From NCBI RefSeq assembly GCF_004745645.1, contig NZ_SRMB01000001.1, forward strand, positions 1,116,001-1,180,000: a stretch of 64,000 nucleotides of DNA. Direction: 5' to 3'. A model generated the notes under the pieces. The model saw only the letters and a list, made by a program, of their open reading frames with translations, did not search any database and was not told where the DNA came from. The translations under genes and the position numbers were made by a program. This stretch comes from Hymenobacter metallicola. GTDB lineage: Bacteria > Bacteroidota > Bacteroidia > Cytophagales > Hymenobacteraceae. This document shows, one piece after another, positions 44,012-52,602 of this stretch (positions are counted from its first letter, which is position 1; the number at the start of each line of letters is the position of its first letter).

Positions 44012-45490
44012 CTACTGCTCGTCCATGAGCTTCACGTTGCGCACGTCCTTCATCAGAGCCTGCCCGATAATCCAGCAGATCAGGGCAATGCCCACTGGGT
44101 ACACCAGGCCAGCCAACGTGCTGTGCTCCTTGATAAAGGGCGTGTCGGAGGCGGCGGCGCGCAGCGTCAGGGCGGTGGCAATCAGGGGCACAAAGCCGCC
44201 GAAGACGCCATTGCCGATGTGGTAGGGCAACGACAGCGACGTGTAGCGCACCTTGGTCGGGAACAGTTCCACGAGGTAGGCCGCAATAGGCCCGTAGGCC
44301 ATCGTCACGAACAAGACCAGGCAGAAGACCAGGGCCGTCATGGCCAGCAGGTTGGGCTGCAGGGCCTTCATCACGGCCGGCACGGCCTTGCCCGTAGCAT
44401 CCACAGTTGCGGCCGTCACCTCCGTAATAGGGCCCGCAAACTGCTTGAGGCCGTAGAAAATCGGGAAGCTGAACAGCGCCCCGCAGAGCAGGCCCATCAT
44501 GATGATTTTCTTGCGCCCGATGCGGTCCGACAACGAGCCGAAGTACACGAAGAAGGGCGTGGCCAGAATCAGGGCGCTGCACAGCACCAGGCTGGCGTCA
44601 ACCAAGTCCAGCTTCAGCGTGTTCTGCATAAAGGAGTAGGCGTAGAACTGGCCCGTGTACCACACCACGCCCTGGCCCATGGTGGCGCCAAACAGGGAAA
44701 TGAGCACCAGGCGGCGGTTTACGGGGTTCACGAAGGATTCGCGCAGCGGGTTGGTGCTAGTCTTGCCCTCCGATTTGGCCTTGGCAAACAAGGGCGACTC
44801 GTGCAGCTTGCGGCGGATGTAGTAGGAGGCAATAACGAGCAGGCCCGAGAGCAGGAAGGGAATACGCCAGCCCCACTCCTTAAAGGCCGCTTCGCCCATG
44901 GTTTTGCGGGTGGCAATAATGACGAGCACGCTCAGCAGCAGACCGGCCGTGGCCGTAATCTGAATAAAGCTGGTGTAGTAGCCCCGTTTATGGTCGGGCG
45001 AGTGCTCGGCCACATAGGTGGTGGCCCCGCCGTATTCGCCCCCCAACGCCAGGCCCTGCAGCAGGCGCAGAATGGTCACGATGATGGGCGCGGCCAGCCC
45101 GATTTTGTCGTAGCTCGGAATCAGGCCCGTGACGAAGGTAGCCCCACCCATAATGAGCAGCGTGAGCAGGAAGGTGTACTTGCGCCCGATCATGTCGCCG
45201 ATGCGGCCGAAGAACAGGGCCCCGAAGGGCCGCACCACGAAGCCGGCCCCAAATACGGCCAGCGTCCCCAGAATGGTATCTTCGATCTTGCCCGTGGAGC
45301 CAAACAGCACCGGCCCGATAATGGCGGCCAGGGAGCCGAAGATGTAGAAGTCGTACCACTCGATGACGGTACCGACCGAAGAAGCCGTAATGACTTGCCA
45401 GATCTTGCTGGTCGACACGGCATTGTTATCGTGCGCTACCGGCGCGTCGGCCGCCGCTCCGATGCCGGGAGTGTTCAGGCTGTGTTCCAT
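44012..45490 (-). CDS. MFS transporter, metabolite:H+ symporter (MHS) family
   Basis: A 492-residue transporter with 12 membrane helices. MHS signatures: SVGTVIEWYDFYIFGSLAA near helix 1, VRPFGALFFGRIGDMIGRKY at the first cytoplasmic loop, LQGLALGGEYGGATTYVAEH, and a second GSLSDRIGRKK loop. Relatives move organic acids, shikimate, alpha-ketoglutarate or osmolytes with protons. The place beside a porin and upstream of acs suggests uptake of a short organic acid such as acetate or propionate; this is inference. Confidence 0.9.
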   Translation of the reverse strand: MEHSLNTPGIGAAADAPVAHDNNAVSTSKIWQVITASSVGTVIEWYDFYIFGSLAAIIGPVLFGSTGKIEDTILGTLAVFGAGFVVRPFGALFFGRIGDMIGRKYTFLLTLLIMGGATFVTGLIPSYDKIGLAAPIIVTILRLLQGLALGGEYGGATTYVAEHSPDHKRGYYTSFIQITATAGLLLSVLVIIATRKTMGEAAFKEWGWRIPFLLSGLLVIASYYIRRKLHESPLFAKAKSEGKTSTNPLRESFVNPVNRRLVLISLFGATMGQGVVWYTGQFYAYSFMQNTLKLDLVDASLVLCSALILATPFFVYFGSLSDRIGRKKIIMMGLLCGALFSFPIFYGLKQFAGPITEVTAATVDATGKAVPAVMKALQPNLLAMTALVFCLVLFVTMAYGPIAAYLVELFPTKVRYTSLSLPYHIGNGVFGGFVPLIATALTLRAAASDTPFIKEHSTLAGLVYPVGIALICWIIGQALMKDVRNVKLMDEQ

Positions 45491-45548
45491 AATGAAGGAA
45501 AACGGGTGAGAAGGTGAGGAATGTAGACCAGACAGCGCCCTTCAGGGC

Positions 45549-47063
45549 TTAGAGGAACACCTGGGTTTGCAGGGTTATTTCGGGGCGGTACCGGATGCTG
45601 TTCACGTCGGTGAAGTCGGGTCGGGCGCGGTAGTTGAGCGTCACCTTGGCGTTGTGCCCGTCAATCAGCACGTTCACCCCGGCGTCGTACATATTCATGC
45701 CTTTGCGTTCCCCGTCCCGGTCGCGCAGCCCTTCGTAGCTGCTGTGCAGGTAGGCTACGTAAGGCTGCAGGCGCACCTTGGGGCCCAGGGTATTTTTAGG
45801 CAGCAGAAAGCCCGCGTTCAGGTACTGGGAAGAGCCCGTGCCCGACTGTGGGTAGGCGTTGCCGCGCACGGCCGCGTTGCCCGCTACCACCCCGTAGCCC
45901 GGGTTTTCGGGCCCTACAAAGCGCACGTAGTTAGGCCCCAGGTCGTAGTTGTAGTACACCCCGTACAGGGTAATGGCCGTGCGGGCCGCCGTGTCCAGGG
46001 GCACGTCGTAGAAAGCATCCACGCCAAAAAGCTTCATGTCGTGCTTGGTCGTGGGCACAGTGCCAAAGGGGTCGGCCGTCACGGCAGCCGTGACGGGCAC
46101 CACGCTGGAGGTCGGGCGCGAGTACATGGCGTCCTTGTTGTAAAGGAAGCCCGCCCCGATGCTGAATACCCGCTTGGTCCCCAGGTAGGTACCCGTCATA
46201 TAGGGCAGCAGGTTGGCTTCGGGCTCCAGAAAGTTGTAGCTGAAGTAGCCCTGGTACACGTGGCCGGTGTTCTGCGGATTGTAGGTGGCCACCCCGGTAC
46301 CGGTACTGACCCCGGCCGTTGTTACGCCCAGGCTCAGGGGGGTGCTGGCCAGGTTGGTCAGAAAGGCGTCACTCATGCTCACCCGGTAGTCAAACTTACC
46401 CACCCGCCCCTTGGCGTAGATGCCCAGCCAGCGGGCAAACTGGTCGGTTAGCTCGATGGTAGGGAAGTTGGTCAGCGGGAAGTCCATGGCCAGCATGCTG
46501 GTGGTGCTGGCATTGGTCAGGCGGGAAATACCGTTGAAGTAGTGCAGGCCCGCGCCCAGGCTCAGGTACTTGTTGACCTTATACTCCGTCACGGCCTCGT
46601 GAATAAAGAACTGGGGCTTTTTACCGGGCTCATTGGGCTGCCCCGGGGCTCCCCCACTCACTACGTTCTGGTTGTTGATACCCAGGTGAGTATAAATCAG
46701 AAAGCGAGGATTAAGCTGGGCCAGAATGAGCAGGCGGGAACGACGGATGCCAAAATCAAGCTGGCTGTCCTTGGCTTGGCCCGGGGCCCGCGTCGTGCCC
46801 GTATTATTTTCATTGTAGCGCACATACACCTGGTGCCAGGTCATGAAGCGCAGGTACTTGGAGCCGTCGGGGGAGATATTCACTTTCATGCCCGGTCCGT
46901 AGGGAGCCGACACGGCCGGCGCCGGCGTGGCGGGTGGTGGGGCTGGGGTAGCCGGCGGCGGGGCCGGCGTAGAGGTGGCGGGCGGTGGTTGTACCTGGGC
47001 GGTGGCGCTACTGGCAGCTGCCAACAGCATGCTAATACCCAGCGCGTAAGAAATAGTCCTCAT
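45549..47063 (-). CDS. Outer membrane porin-like beta-barrel protein
   Basis: A 504-residue exported protein. Start at ATG 47063 gives the signal MRTISYALGISMLLAAASS..AQ. Next comes a Pro/Ala/Thr repeat stretch (PPPATSTPAPPPATPAPPPA), then a barrel with alternating strands and aromatic girdles (YLRFMTWHQVYVRYNEN, LLILAQLNPRFLIYTHLG) and a C-terminal strand ending in aromatic/hydrophobic QTQVFL. The sequence resembles phosphate-selective or general porins of Bacteroidota. It lies 58 bases upstream of the MHS transporter, so outer and inner membrane steps of one uptake route are likely co-transcribed. Confidence 0.75.
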   Translation of the reverse strand: MRTISYALGISMLLAAASSATAQVQPPPATSTPAPPPATPAPPPATPAPAVSAPYGPGMKVNISPDGSKYLRFMTWHQVYVRYNENNTGTTRAPGQAKDSQLDFGIRRSRLLILAQLNPRFLIYTHLGINNQNVVSGGAPGQPNEPGKKPQFFIHEAVTEYKVNKYLSLGAGLHYFNGISRLTNASTTSMLAMDFPLTNFPTIELTDQFARWLGIYAKGRVGKFDYRVSMSDAFLTNLASTPLSLGVTTAGVSTGTGVATYNPQNTGHVYQGYFSYNFLEPEANLLPYMTGTYLGTKRVFSIGAGFLYNKDAMYSRPTSSVVPVTAAVTADPFGTVPTTKHDMKLFGVDAFYDVPLDTAARTAITLYGVYYNYDLGPNYVRFVGPENPGYGVVAGNAAVRGNAYPQSGTGSSQYLNAGFLLPKNTLGPKVRLQPYVAYLHSSYEGLRDRDGERKGMNMYDAGVNVLIDGHNAKVTLNYRARPDFTDVNSIRYRPEITLQTQVFL

Positions 47064-47200
47064 CAGATTGGCGGGTTGTGAGTAAGAGAAGGTCGGCCGC
47101 CGCGGCACAGCTGCTCATCCTCTGCGCTGCGGCCCGACCAAATAGCAAAACCAGCCGCCGGAAGTCATATACTTGCTATATTTCCGCTAAATACTATAGC

Positions 47201-47623
47201 TCAACCTCCTTTAAAACGCTCCCACCGAATCATCATGTACTTGTCTCCGAGTTCGGTCACCATCAGCCCGGCTCCTTTCACATTCTGCGGATTCTGAAAG
47301 AACTCCGCTAATTCCTTTTGATTCAGAATTTTATACGTCGGATGGTAATCCGTTTGCCGGGGAGCCTTCATGCCATACTTCTTCACCCAGTTCATCACGC
47401 TCACGTGGCTGACGCCCAGCAGCCGTTCAATTTCCCGGTAGCTCACGCCTTCCACGTACAGCTGCAACGCCTTGATAACGTAATAGGTATCGACCTCCCG
47501 CCCGACTTTGGCTACGGAGAAGTGGTAGCCGCACTTTTTACATTTAAACCGCTGACGGCCGCCAACAATACCGCTTTTGGTGGCTTCCGTTGATTCGCAT
47601 TTGGGGCAGGCGGGCTTGGTCAT
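47201..47623 (-). CDS. InsA/IS1-type zinc-ribbon plus HTH protein without transposase domain
   Basis: A 140-residue protein. The zinc ribbon is CPKC...CKKC (Cys6, Cys9, Cys28, Cys31) with GGRQRFKCKKCGYHFSV, as in the N-terminal part of IS1/IS1595 proteins. A helix-turn-helix follows (ALQLYVEGVSYREIERLLGV, SHVSVMNWVKKYG). The last 55 residues (LAEFFQNPQNVKGAGLMVTE) are not a DDE catalytic domain. So it is either a domesticated regulator or the InsA remnant of an element. Near-matching AT-rich inverted motifs stand on both sides (see findings). It is divergent from the orphan gene at 47691 with 67 bases between starts. Confidence 0.72.
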   Translation of the reverse strand: MTKPACPKCESTEATKSGIVGGRQRFKCKKCGYHFSVAKVGREVDTYYVIKALQLYVEGVSYREIERLLGVSHVSVMNWVKKYGMKAPRQTDYHPTYKILNQKELAEFFQNPQNVKGAGLMVTELGDKYMMIRWERFKGG

Positions 47624-47690
47624 AGCTGGGTGAGTGAATACTTACGTACAGACTATACGTAATTAGTAAATATATAGTAATTTAGCAACT

Positions 47691-48296
47691 ATGATTTCCT
47701 ACCGCACGGCCAGCAGCCCGTCTCGAAAAAAAGCCCGCGGCGGCAAGCGGCATCTACGACGGCTGCAGCGAGCGAGCAGTGTACCGGGCGAGTTACAACT
47801 TGCTACCCTGCGGAGGCAGCATTACTTTTATCAGAAACTGGGGCTGGGGCACTGGCATCATCGGCAGCCGCCCTGCCCGATTCGTCAATGGGCCGTTCGG
47901 CACCTACTTACCACCTTTTTTGCCTGGCAGCGGCAACTGGCCGCCTTGGCCGAACCTGCCTATTGCGCCGACTGGCTTGTCGGTCCCGAGTTTGCCCACA
48001 GTTCTCAGGTTGTGGTCGGCATCCAGGAGCGTATAGCGGCCTACCAGAACTGGGGGCCCTCATCTGACTCAGACGCCCCCGCCCTCCCGCCGGCGTATTA
48101 CCGCCTGCCCGGTGCCGACCGGCTTGCCTGGGAAGCGCATCCCTGGGAGGTGATGTACGAAGCGGATGAGTACTCCGAGGGCTGGCCGCAAACCCTGCTG
48201 CGCCTTCCTCACCGCGAATACCAGTTGCCGAACCGCACATTTTTAGCCGTACAAACCGGCTGGGTATGGGTGGGGCAGTTACCCGCTACGGCCTAA
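47691..48296 (+). CDS. Hypothetical protein, basic N-terminus, Trp/Tyr-rich
   Basis: A 201-residue protein that I do not recognise. The first 30 residues are strongly basic (SRKKARGGKRHLRRLQR); the rest has many Trp, Tyr and His (KLGLGHWHHRQPPCPIRQWA, AWEAHPWEVMYEADEYSEGW). No signal peptide or membrane helix. Codons end mostly in G or C, as in neighbouring genes. It is divergent from the InsA-like gene and ends 3 bases before the stop of the convergent M28 gene, so the frame is well bounded. Confidence 0.62.
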   Translation: MISYRTASSPSRKKARGGKRHLRRLQRASSVPGELQLATLRRQHYFYQKLGLGHWHHRQPPCPIRQWAVRHLLTTFFAWQRQLAALAEPAYCADWLVGPEFAHSSQVVVGIQERIAAYQNWGPSSDSDAPALPPAYYRLPGADRLAWEAHPWEVMYEADEYSEGWPQTLLRLPHREYQLPNRTFLAVQTGWVWVGQLPATA

Positions 48297-48299
48297 CGG

Positions 48300-49235
48300 C
48301 TAGAGCGCCAACACAACGGCCAACAGCGCTTCCACGCTCAGGCCCAGGCGGTGCATATCCAGGCGGCCGACGGTGTCGGTGGGCTCGTGGTAGTGCTTGT
48401 TGCGGTAAAAGGCCGTGTCGGTAAGCAGGACCGCCGAGTAGTCGAACTGCCAGTAGTTGAGGTGGTCGGAGAAGTCGATGCCGGGCAGCCAGGCCGGCGC
48501 CTTAAAACGCTTCACGGGCAGCGTAGCCACGCGTTTGTAATGCCGGGCAAACTGCCGGCCGAAGCGGCCGTTGCCGAATTTCTGAGCCACCGTGACGTAG
48601 TTGCCCCGGCTGCCGTACACCAGTCTCAGGGGGCCGAAGGGATAATCCTGAGTCTTTTTCCGGTCGTCGTAGTAGCCCAGCATTTCCAGGGCCACCATGC
48701 CTTTCACGTCTACCCCGGCCTCGTGCAAGGCCTTGGCGTGCACGTAGCTACCCATGTTCTTGGTGCGGAAAAACGGTGGCTCTTCCAGCGTGTAGGCTAC
48801 CAGGTCGATGCGGTAGGACAGGCTGGGCTGCTGGCCCAGCAGGCGGGCCAACTCGAGCAGGGCGGCTACGCCGGTGCCGTTGTCGTCGGCCCCGGGCTGC
48901 TCGCCACACACGTCGTAGTGGGCTCCAATAATCAGGCGAGGGCCGTTTTCGGGCCCGAAAGAGCCAATGAGGTTGCGGTACGTGTTGCCCTGCACTTGGT
49001 AGGGCTGCTCGGCGAAACGAGCCCCGGCACTGAGCAGGTGCTGCTGAATGTAGCTGGCGGCCTGGTTAAGACTAGCTAGGTGCTGATAGTTGCGGGGCTG
49101 GGGCGTGGCCGTAAGGGCCAGCAGGTGCCGGCGCAGGCGCAGGGTATCGGCAGCGGGAGCCGCGCCGTGGGCCCTGAGCCCGATTAAAGTGAGCAGGGCC
49201 AACAGCACCCGGACGAAGTACGACTTTGCAGACAT
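48300..49235 (-). CDS. M28 family zinc peptidase, secreted
   Basis: A 311-residue exported peptidase. A signal-anchor-like N-terminus (YFVRVLLALLTLIGLRAHG) is followed by the M28 core: LIIGAHYDV (ligand His/Asp), PGADDNGTGVAALLELARLL (bridging Asp), VAYTLEEPPF (Glu pair), GMVALEMLGYY and the C-terminal FSDHLNYWQ region. Shorter than the M28/PA enzyme at 2053-3447, without the insert domain; it resembles glutaminyl cyclase/aminopeptidase-type members of M28. It ends 3 bases from the convergent orphan gene. Confidence 0.87.
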   Translation of the reverse strand: MSAKSYFVRVLLALLTLIGLRAHGAAPAADTLRLRRHLLALTATPQPRNYQHLASLNQAASYIQQHLLSAGARFAEQPYQVQGNTYRNLIGSFGPENGPRLIIGAHYDVCGEQPGADDNGTGVAALLELARLLGQQPSLSYRIDLVAYTLEEPPFFRTKNMGSYVHAKALHEAGVDVKGMVALEMLGYYDDRKKTQDYPFGPLRLVYGSRGNYVTVAQKFGNGRFGRQFARHYKRVATLPVKRFKAPAWLPGIDFSDHLNYWQFDYSAVLLTDTAFYRNKHYHEPTDTVGRLDMHRLGLSVEALLAVVLAL

Positions 49236-49276
49236 CAGCAGCAGATTGAATATACCTCAATAAAGCCAGGCCGGCC

Positions 49277-50206
49277 CTACCCTTTTACTACCAGCCGGGC
49301 CTTCTCCGGGGCTACGCCGATGGTGGCAATGGCGCCGGCGTTGAACTGCAGAAAATCGGTTTCCACGCCGTCGGAAAAGATTACCCCGTTGCTGGGCATA
49401 AACGACTCGATGAGCAGTGGCTCGTATTCGCCCAGAATGCCGGCGGTGAGGCTGGCCTGGGTGCGCTTGCTGCGAAAGGCTTCGCGCACCACAAACATTA
49501 GCTCGTTCTCCGCTAACGAGGGCTGCGGCGCCGGTATTTCATCCCCGTCCAGAAACCGGGCCATGCCGGCCGTCATGTTGAAAATAGAACTGAGCCAGCC
49601 CGTCGAACCCGACTTGGTCGACACGATAACCCCCGACGACGAGTGGTTTTCCGCCTCTTCGCCGAACCCAATCCGGTAGCGGGCCGAGACGTGGGAAGCG
49701 GCCCCGATAAAGAGGTCGTTGAAAGCCAGCAGGCGCTGCCCGTCGTTGAGGCGGGCCTCGGCCAGGGCCGCTTCCCGCACGCTATACCGGTCGGCCAGCA
49801 CCCGCTCCACGGCCCGCAGAAAGTCCTGGGGCGTGAAGGGCAGCAGCACCCCGTCGTAGCGCTCCTGGTCGGGGTTGACGGCAATAATCGGGATGCCGCC
49901 GACGTACTTGGCCGTGTTGGCCACCAACCCATCCTGGCCCACTACCACCACCAATTGCTTGGGATTGAAGAGGAAGGAGGGCAGGTAGGCCCGCTCCACC
50001 ACCTTGTTTTTGATAACCGACGAAAGACGGCGCTGCACCAGGGAAAACGACTCCTGGAAGCGGGCGTTTTCCTGCTCGTATTCGGCAAACTCCCCGCCCA
50101 TACTCTCGATGTAGAACCGGGCCTGGGCGGGGGTATTAAACCGCTCGATGAGCTGCTCGAGCCGGGTTTTGTTGCGCACCAGAATGGCGTAGTCGATGCC
50201 GCTCAT
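49277..50206 (-). CDS. NAD kinase-like protein
   Basis: A 309-residue protein of the NAD-kinase/diacylglycerol-kinase fold. The Gly-rich loop is changed from GGDG to GQDG (residues 90-93, VVVVGQDGLVANTAKY). It also has IIAVNPDQERYDGVLLPF, the FNDLFIGAASHVSARYRIG strand in place of the usual NE motif, and SGVIVSTKSGSTGWLSS near the C-terminal domain. Whether it phosphorylates NAD or another substrate is unclear. It starts inside the end of the SPFH gene (4-base ATGA overlap), so the two products are made together. Confidence 0.8.
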   Translation of the reverse strand: MSGIDYAILVRNKTRLEQLIERFNTPAQARFYIESMGGEFAEYEQENARFQESFSLVQRRLSSVIKNKVVERAYLPSFLFNPKQLVVVVGQDGLVANTAKYVGGIPIIAVNPDQERYDGVLLPFTPQDFLRAVERVLADRYSVREAALAEARLNDGQRLLAFNDLFIGAASHVSARYRIGFGEEAENHSSSGVIVSTKSGSTGWLSSIFNMTAGMARFLDGDEIPAPQPSLAENELMFVVREAFRSKRTQASLTAGILGEYEPLLIESFMPSNGVIFSDGVETDFLQFNAGAIATIGVAPEKARLVVKG

Positions 50207-51255
50207 CGCCGGGGCTGCGGGTTTTGCGAACTAGGGTGGGACTTGTCGGCCGGGTCGCTGACCAGGGAGTCGAGCAGGTCGGGCGAGATATTGAGGGTAC
50301 CGATTTTGGCGGCATTTTCGGCCAGCTCGCGGAAGGCCAGAGCAATGTTGAACTTGGGGTCGGGGTTGTTGCTCAGGGCCACCAGCAGCTTCCAGTCCAT
50401 GTCTTTGTAGGGCCGCAGGGTGGTTTCGAGCACGTAGCCGCGGGTTTCGGCTTCGCGGCGCTGGTTTTCGGCGTTCTGCTCGATGAGCAATTTGCGCTGC
50501 TCTTCCACGGCAATGTCGGCCTGCACCTTCATTTCGCGCAGCTTGCGGGTGCTGTTGGCCTTCTGCATCTCGCCCTCGATTTTCTTCTCGGCAATCTGCT
50601 TGTTCTTTTCCTCCACCGCAATTTCGGTGTTCAGCTCACTTTCCCGGATTTTGCGCTCCTGCTCCACGGCGAAGTTGCGGCGCTCAAACACGGCCTGGTC
50701 GGCTTCCTGCTGCAGCTTTTCCCGGGTCTCGGTTTCCAGGGCCCGGCCCATTTCCGGGGTGGCTTTCACGGCCAGAATATTCACGCCCAGCACCTCGATG
50801 CCCAGCAGCCCCACGGCCTTGGAGGCGGCCAAGCCCTCCACGATATGGACCTCAATGGCCTTGGCTGCCCGCATGGCGTCCTTCAGCCCCAGGCTCTGCA
50901 CGAAGGTGGCCGTGGCGGTCTGGGCCTCGTTGATGATGCGCTGGTGGAGCTTTTCCAGGTCGTTTTTCTTGTACACGCCCCGGCTGTCGACGGTGAAATC
51001 GAGCACCTCGGCCAGCTGCTTGGGGTTGCCGGCCTTATAGGTTATCTGCCCCTGAATCGAGACGGTCTGGTAGTCGTGAGTGGTTTCGTTGAAGATAAAA
51101 GGCAGGTCGTTGCTGCCCATCGGAATAGCGACAATGGAGCTGTTGGGCGAGAAATAATAGAACGACAACCCCCGCCCCTCTTTGGCAATGCGGCCATTCT
51201 TGTAGTGAATGGCGTAGGTCATCGAATCGAACTTGATATGGTTTATTCCGAACAT
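50203..51255 (-). CDS. SPFH/band-7 domain protein with coiled-coil tail
   Basis: A 350-residue protein. Start at ATG 51255 (MFGINHIKFDSMTYAIHYKN); the longer frame to 51327 runs towards a repeat element. Residues about 10-190 form the SPFH/PHB domain (TVSIQGQITYKAGNPKQLAE, VLDFTVDS, GLKDAMRAAKAIEVHIVEGL). Residues about 195-290 are a charged coiled coil (RALETETREKLQQEADQAVF, AEKKIEGEMQKANSTRKLRE). Unlike flotillins and prohibitins it has no N-terminal membrane helix, so it is cytosolic or only peripheral to the membrane. It overlaps the NAD-kinase-like gene by 4 bases. Confidence 0.87.
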   Translation of the reverse strand: MFGINHIKFDSMTYAIHYKNGRIAKEGRGLSFYYFSPNSSIVAIPMGSNDLPFIFNETTHDYQTVSIQGQITYKAGNPKQLAEVLDFTVDSRGVYKKNDLEKLHQRIINEAQTATATFVQSLGLKDAMRAAKAIEVHIVEGLAASKAVGLLGIEVLGVNILAVKATPEMGRALETETREKLQQEADQAVFERRNFAVEQERKIRESELNTEIAVEEKNKQIAEKKIEGEMQKANSTRKLREMKVQADIAVEEQRKLLIEQNAENQRREAETRGYVLETTLRPYKDMDWKLLVALSNNPDPKFNIALAFRELAENAAKIGTLNISPDLLDSLVSDPADKSHPSSQNPQPRR

Positions 51256-51334
51256 AACAGGCGTGGTGAAGAGGGTGGCGCGCGGGTAAAAGTATCTATA
51301 GTTCGGAATATTATGGGGTGTTTGCATTAATCGG

Positions 51335-51437
51335 CTGTCATCCTGAACGCAGTGCAGGACCTTAGCCAGCGGGCACTGGTCGCCGTTACGCCGGTCGTTT
51401 CTCTCTTATAAAGCCCTTTGCAGGCCCAGGATGACAG
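51335..51437. repeat. 103-bp palindromic intergenic element
   Basis: Ends CTGTCATCCTG (51335-51345) and CAGGATGACAG (51427-51437) are exact reverse complements. The left side continues AACGCAGTGCAGGACCTTA, close to the element at 31016; the right side (CCCTTTGCAGGCCCAGGATG) matches the fragment at 62356. It lies between the divergent SPFH and flavin reductase genes. Confidence 0.75.
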
Positions 51438-51562
51438 ACGGGAAACCCCAGTTAGCTTGGCAACGAAGCACGCGAAATGTCTCGCAGGGCTCGATAGGAC
51501 GTTCAAACGACAACTATTTGCCCATAAACCCTGAACTTCGCCCGCCCAACGTCTCCCCTGCC

Positions 51563-52489
51563 ATGCCCACTGCTCTCCCCACCCCGTTCCGCACCATCGA
51601 CCCCGCCCTGATTAAGCCCAGTGAGCTGCACCCGTTTCTGGTGGGCGCCGTGGCCCCGCGGCCGGTGGCTTTTGCCAGCACCATTGCCGCCGACGGCAGC
51701 GTGAACCTGAGTCCCTACAGCTTCTTCAACTGCTTCGGCTCCAACCCGCCGATTCTGGTGTTTTCGCCCGCCAATCGGGTGCGCGATAACTCGCAGAAGC
51801 ACACCCTGCAAAACGTGCGCGAGGTGCCCGAAGTCGTCATCCACATCTGCGACTACGCCATGGTCGAGCAGATGTCCTTGGCCAGCACCGAGTATGCAAA
51901 GGGCGTCAATGAGTTCGTCAAAGCCGGCTTTACCGAGGTACCCAGCCAAAAAGTTAAGCCCCCGCGCGTGGCCGAAGCCCCGGCCGCCTTCGAGTGCGTG
52001 GTCGAGCAGATCATTGAGCTGGGCCAGAACAACGGGGCCGGCAACCTGATCATCTGCCGGGTGGTGCTGGCCCACTTCCGCGAAGACATTGTGCTGCCCT
52101 CGGGCCTGGGCATCGACCCCTTCAAGCTCGACGCCATTGCCCGCCTCGGCGGCGACTGGTACTGCCGGGCGGCGGGCAGCAGCCTGTTTGAAGTACCCAA
52201 GCCCAACCGCAACATGGGCATCGGCTACGACCAGCTCCCCGAGCACCTGCGCACCTCCGACCTGCTCACGGGCAACAATCTGGGCCGCCTGGGAAATATC
52301 GAGCGTGAAGCCCTGCCCACGCCCGAGCAGGTAGCGGCGTTCCGACAAGAGCCCCTGGTAGCTTACACGCTCAACAAGCACCGCGACGAACCTCTGGAGC
52401 TAAAAAAGCAGCTAACGCTGCTGGGCAAGCAGTACCTGGAAGAAGGCCAGCTCCTGGCAGCCTGGAAAGTACTGCTGCTGGCCGAGTAA
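51563..52489 (+). CDS. Flavin reductase family protein (FMN-binding split barrel)
   Basis: A 308-residue protein. Start at ATG 51563 (MPTALPTPFRTIDPALIKPS); a longer frame from 51431 would begin inside the repeat element. The FMN-binding split barrel occupies about 20-210: LVGAVAPRPVAFASTIAADG, NLSPYSFFNCFGSNPPILVF and VHICDYAMVEQMSLASTEYA. The last 90 residues, with SDLLTGNNLGRLGNIE and a helical end, are an extension common in Bacteroidota members. It probably binds FMN and reduces it or a bound substrate using NAD(P)H. No partner monooxygenase is nearby. Confidence 0.87.
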   Translation: MPTALPTPFRTIDPALIKPSELHPFLVGAVAPRPVAFASTIAADGSVNLSPYSFFNCFGSNPPILVFSPANRVRDNSQKHTLQNVREVPEVVIHICDYAMVEQMSLASTEYAKGVNEFVKAGFTEVPSQKVKPPRVAEAPAAFECVVEQIIELGQNNGAGNLIICRVVLAHFREDIVLPSGLGIDPFKLDAIARLGGDWYCRAAGSSLFEVPKPNRNMGIGYDQLPEHLRTSDLLTGNNLGRLGNIEREALPTPEQVAAFRQEPLVAYTLNKHRDEPLELKKQLTLLGKQYLEEGQLLAAWKVLLLAE

Positions 52490-52497
52490 GCAGTAGC

Positions 52498-52602
52498 GTG
52501 ATGTAGAGACGCATATTTATTTGCGTCTCAATCGTTGCAGACGTTGCTTGTCGCCACGATTATTGTGTATCGTAGAGACGCAAGTATGCGTCTCTACATC
52601 AC
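52498..52602. repeat. 105-bp element with 18-bp inverted ends (GTAGAGACGCA family)
   Basis: GTGATGTAGAGACGCATA (52498-52515) and its exact reverse complement (52585-52602) bound the element. Inside, each end also forms a small hairpin with an inner GCGTCTC or GAGACGC copy. The GTAGAGACGC...GCGTCTCTAC motif is known from intergenic repeats in several phyla. The right end overlaps the stop codon of the GNAT gene. Confidence 0.82.

Noticed and set aside
43868..45517. 549-residue plus-strand frame over the MHS transporter gene
   Set aside because: Antisense shadow of a gene with clear transporter signatures; its composition is Gln/Gly/His/Ala-rich without a fold.
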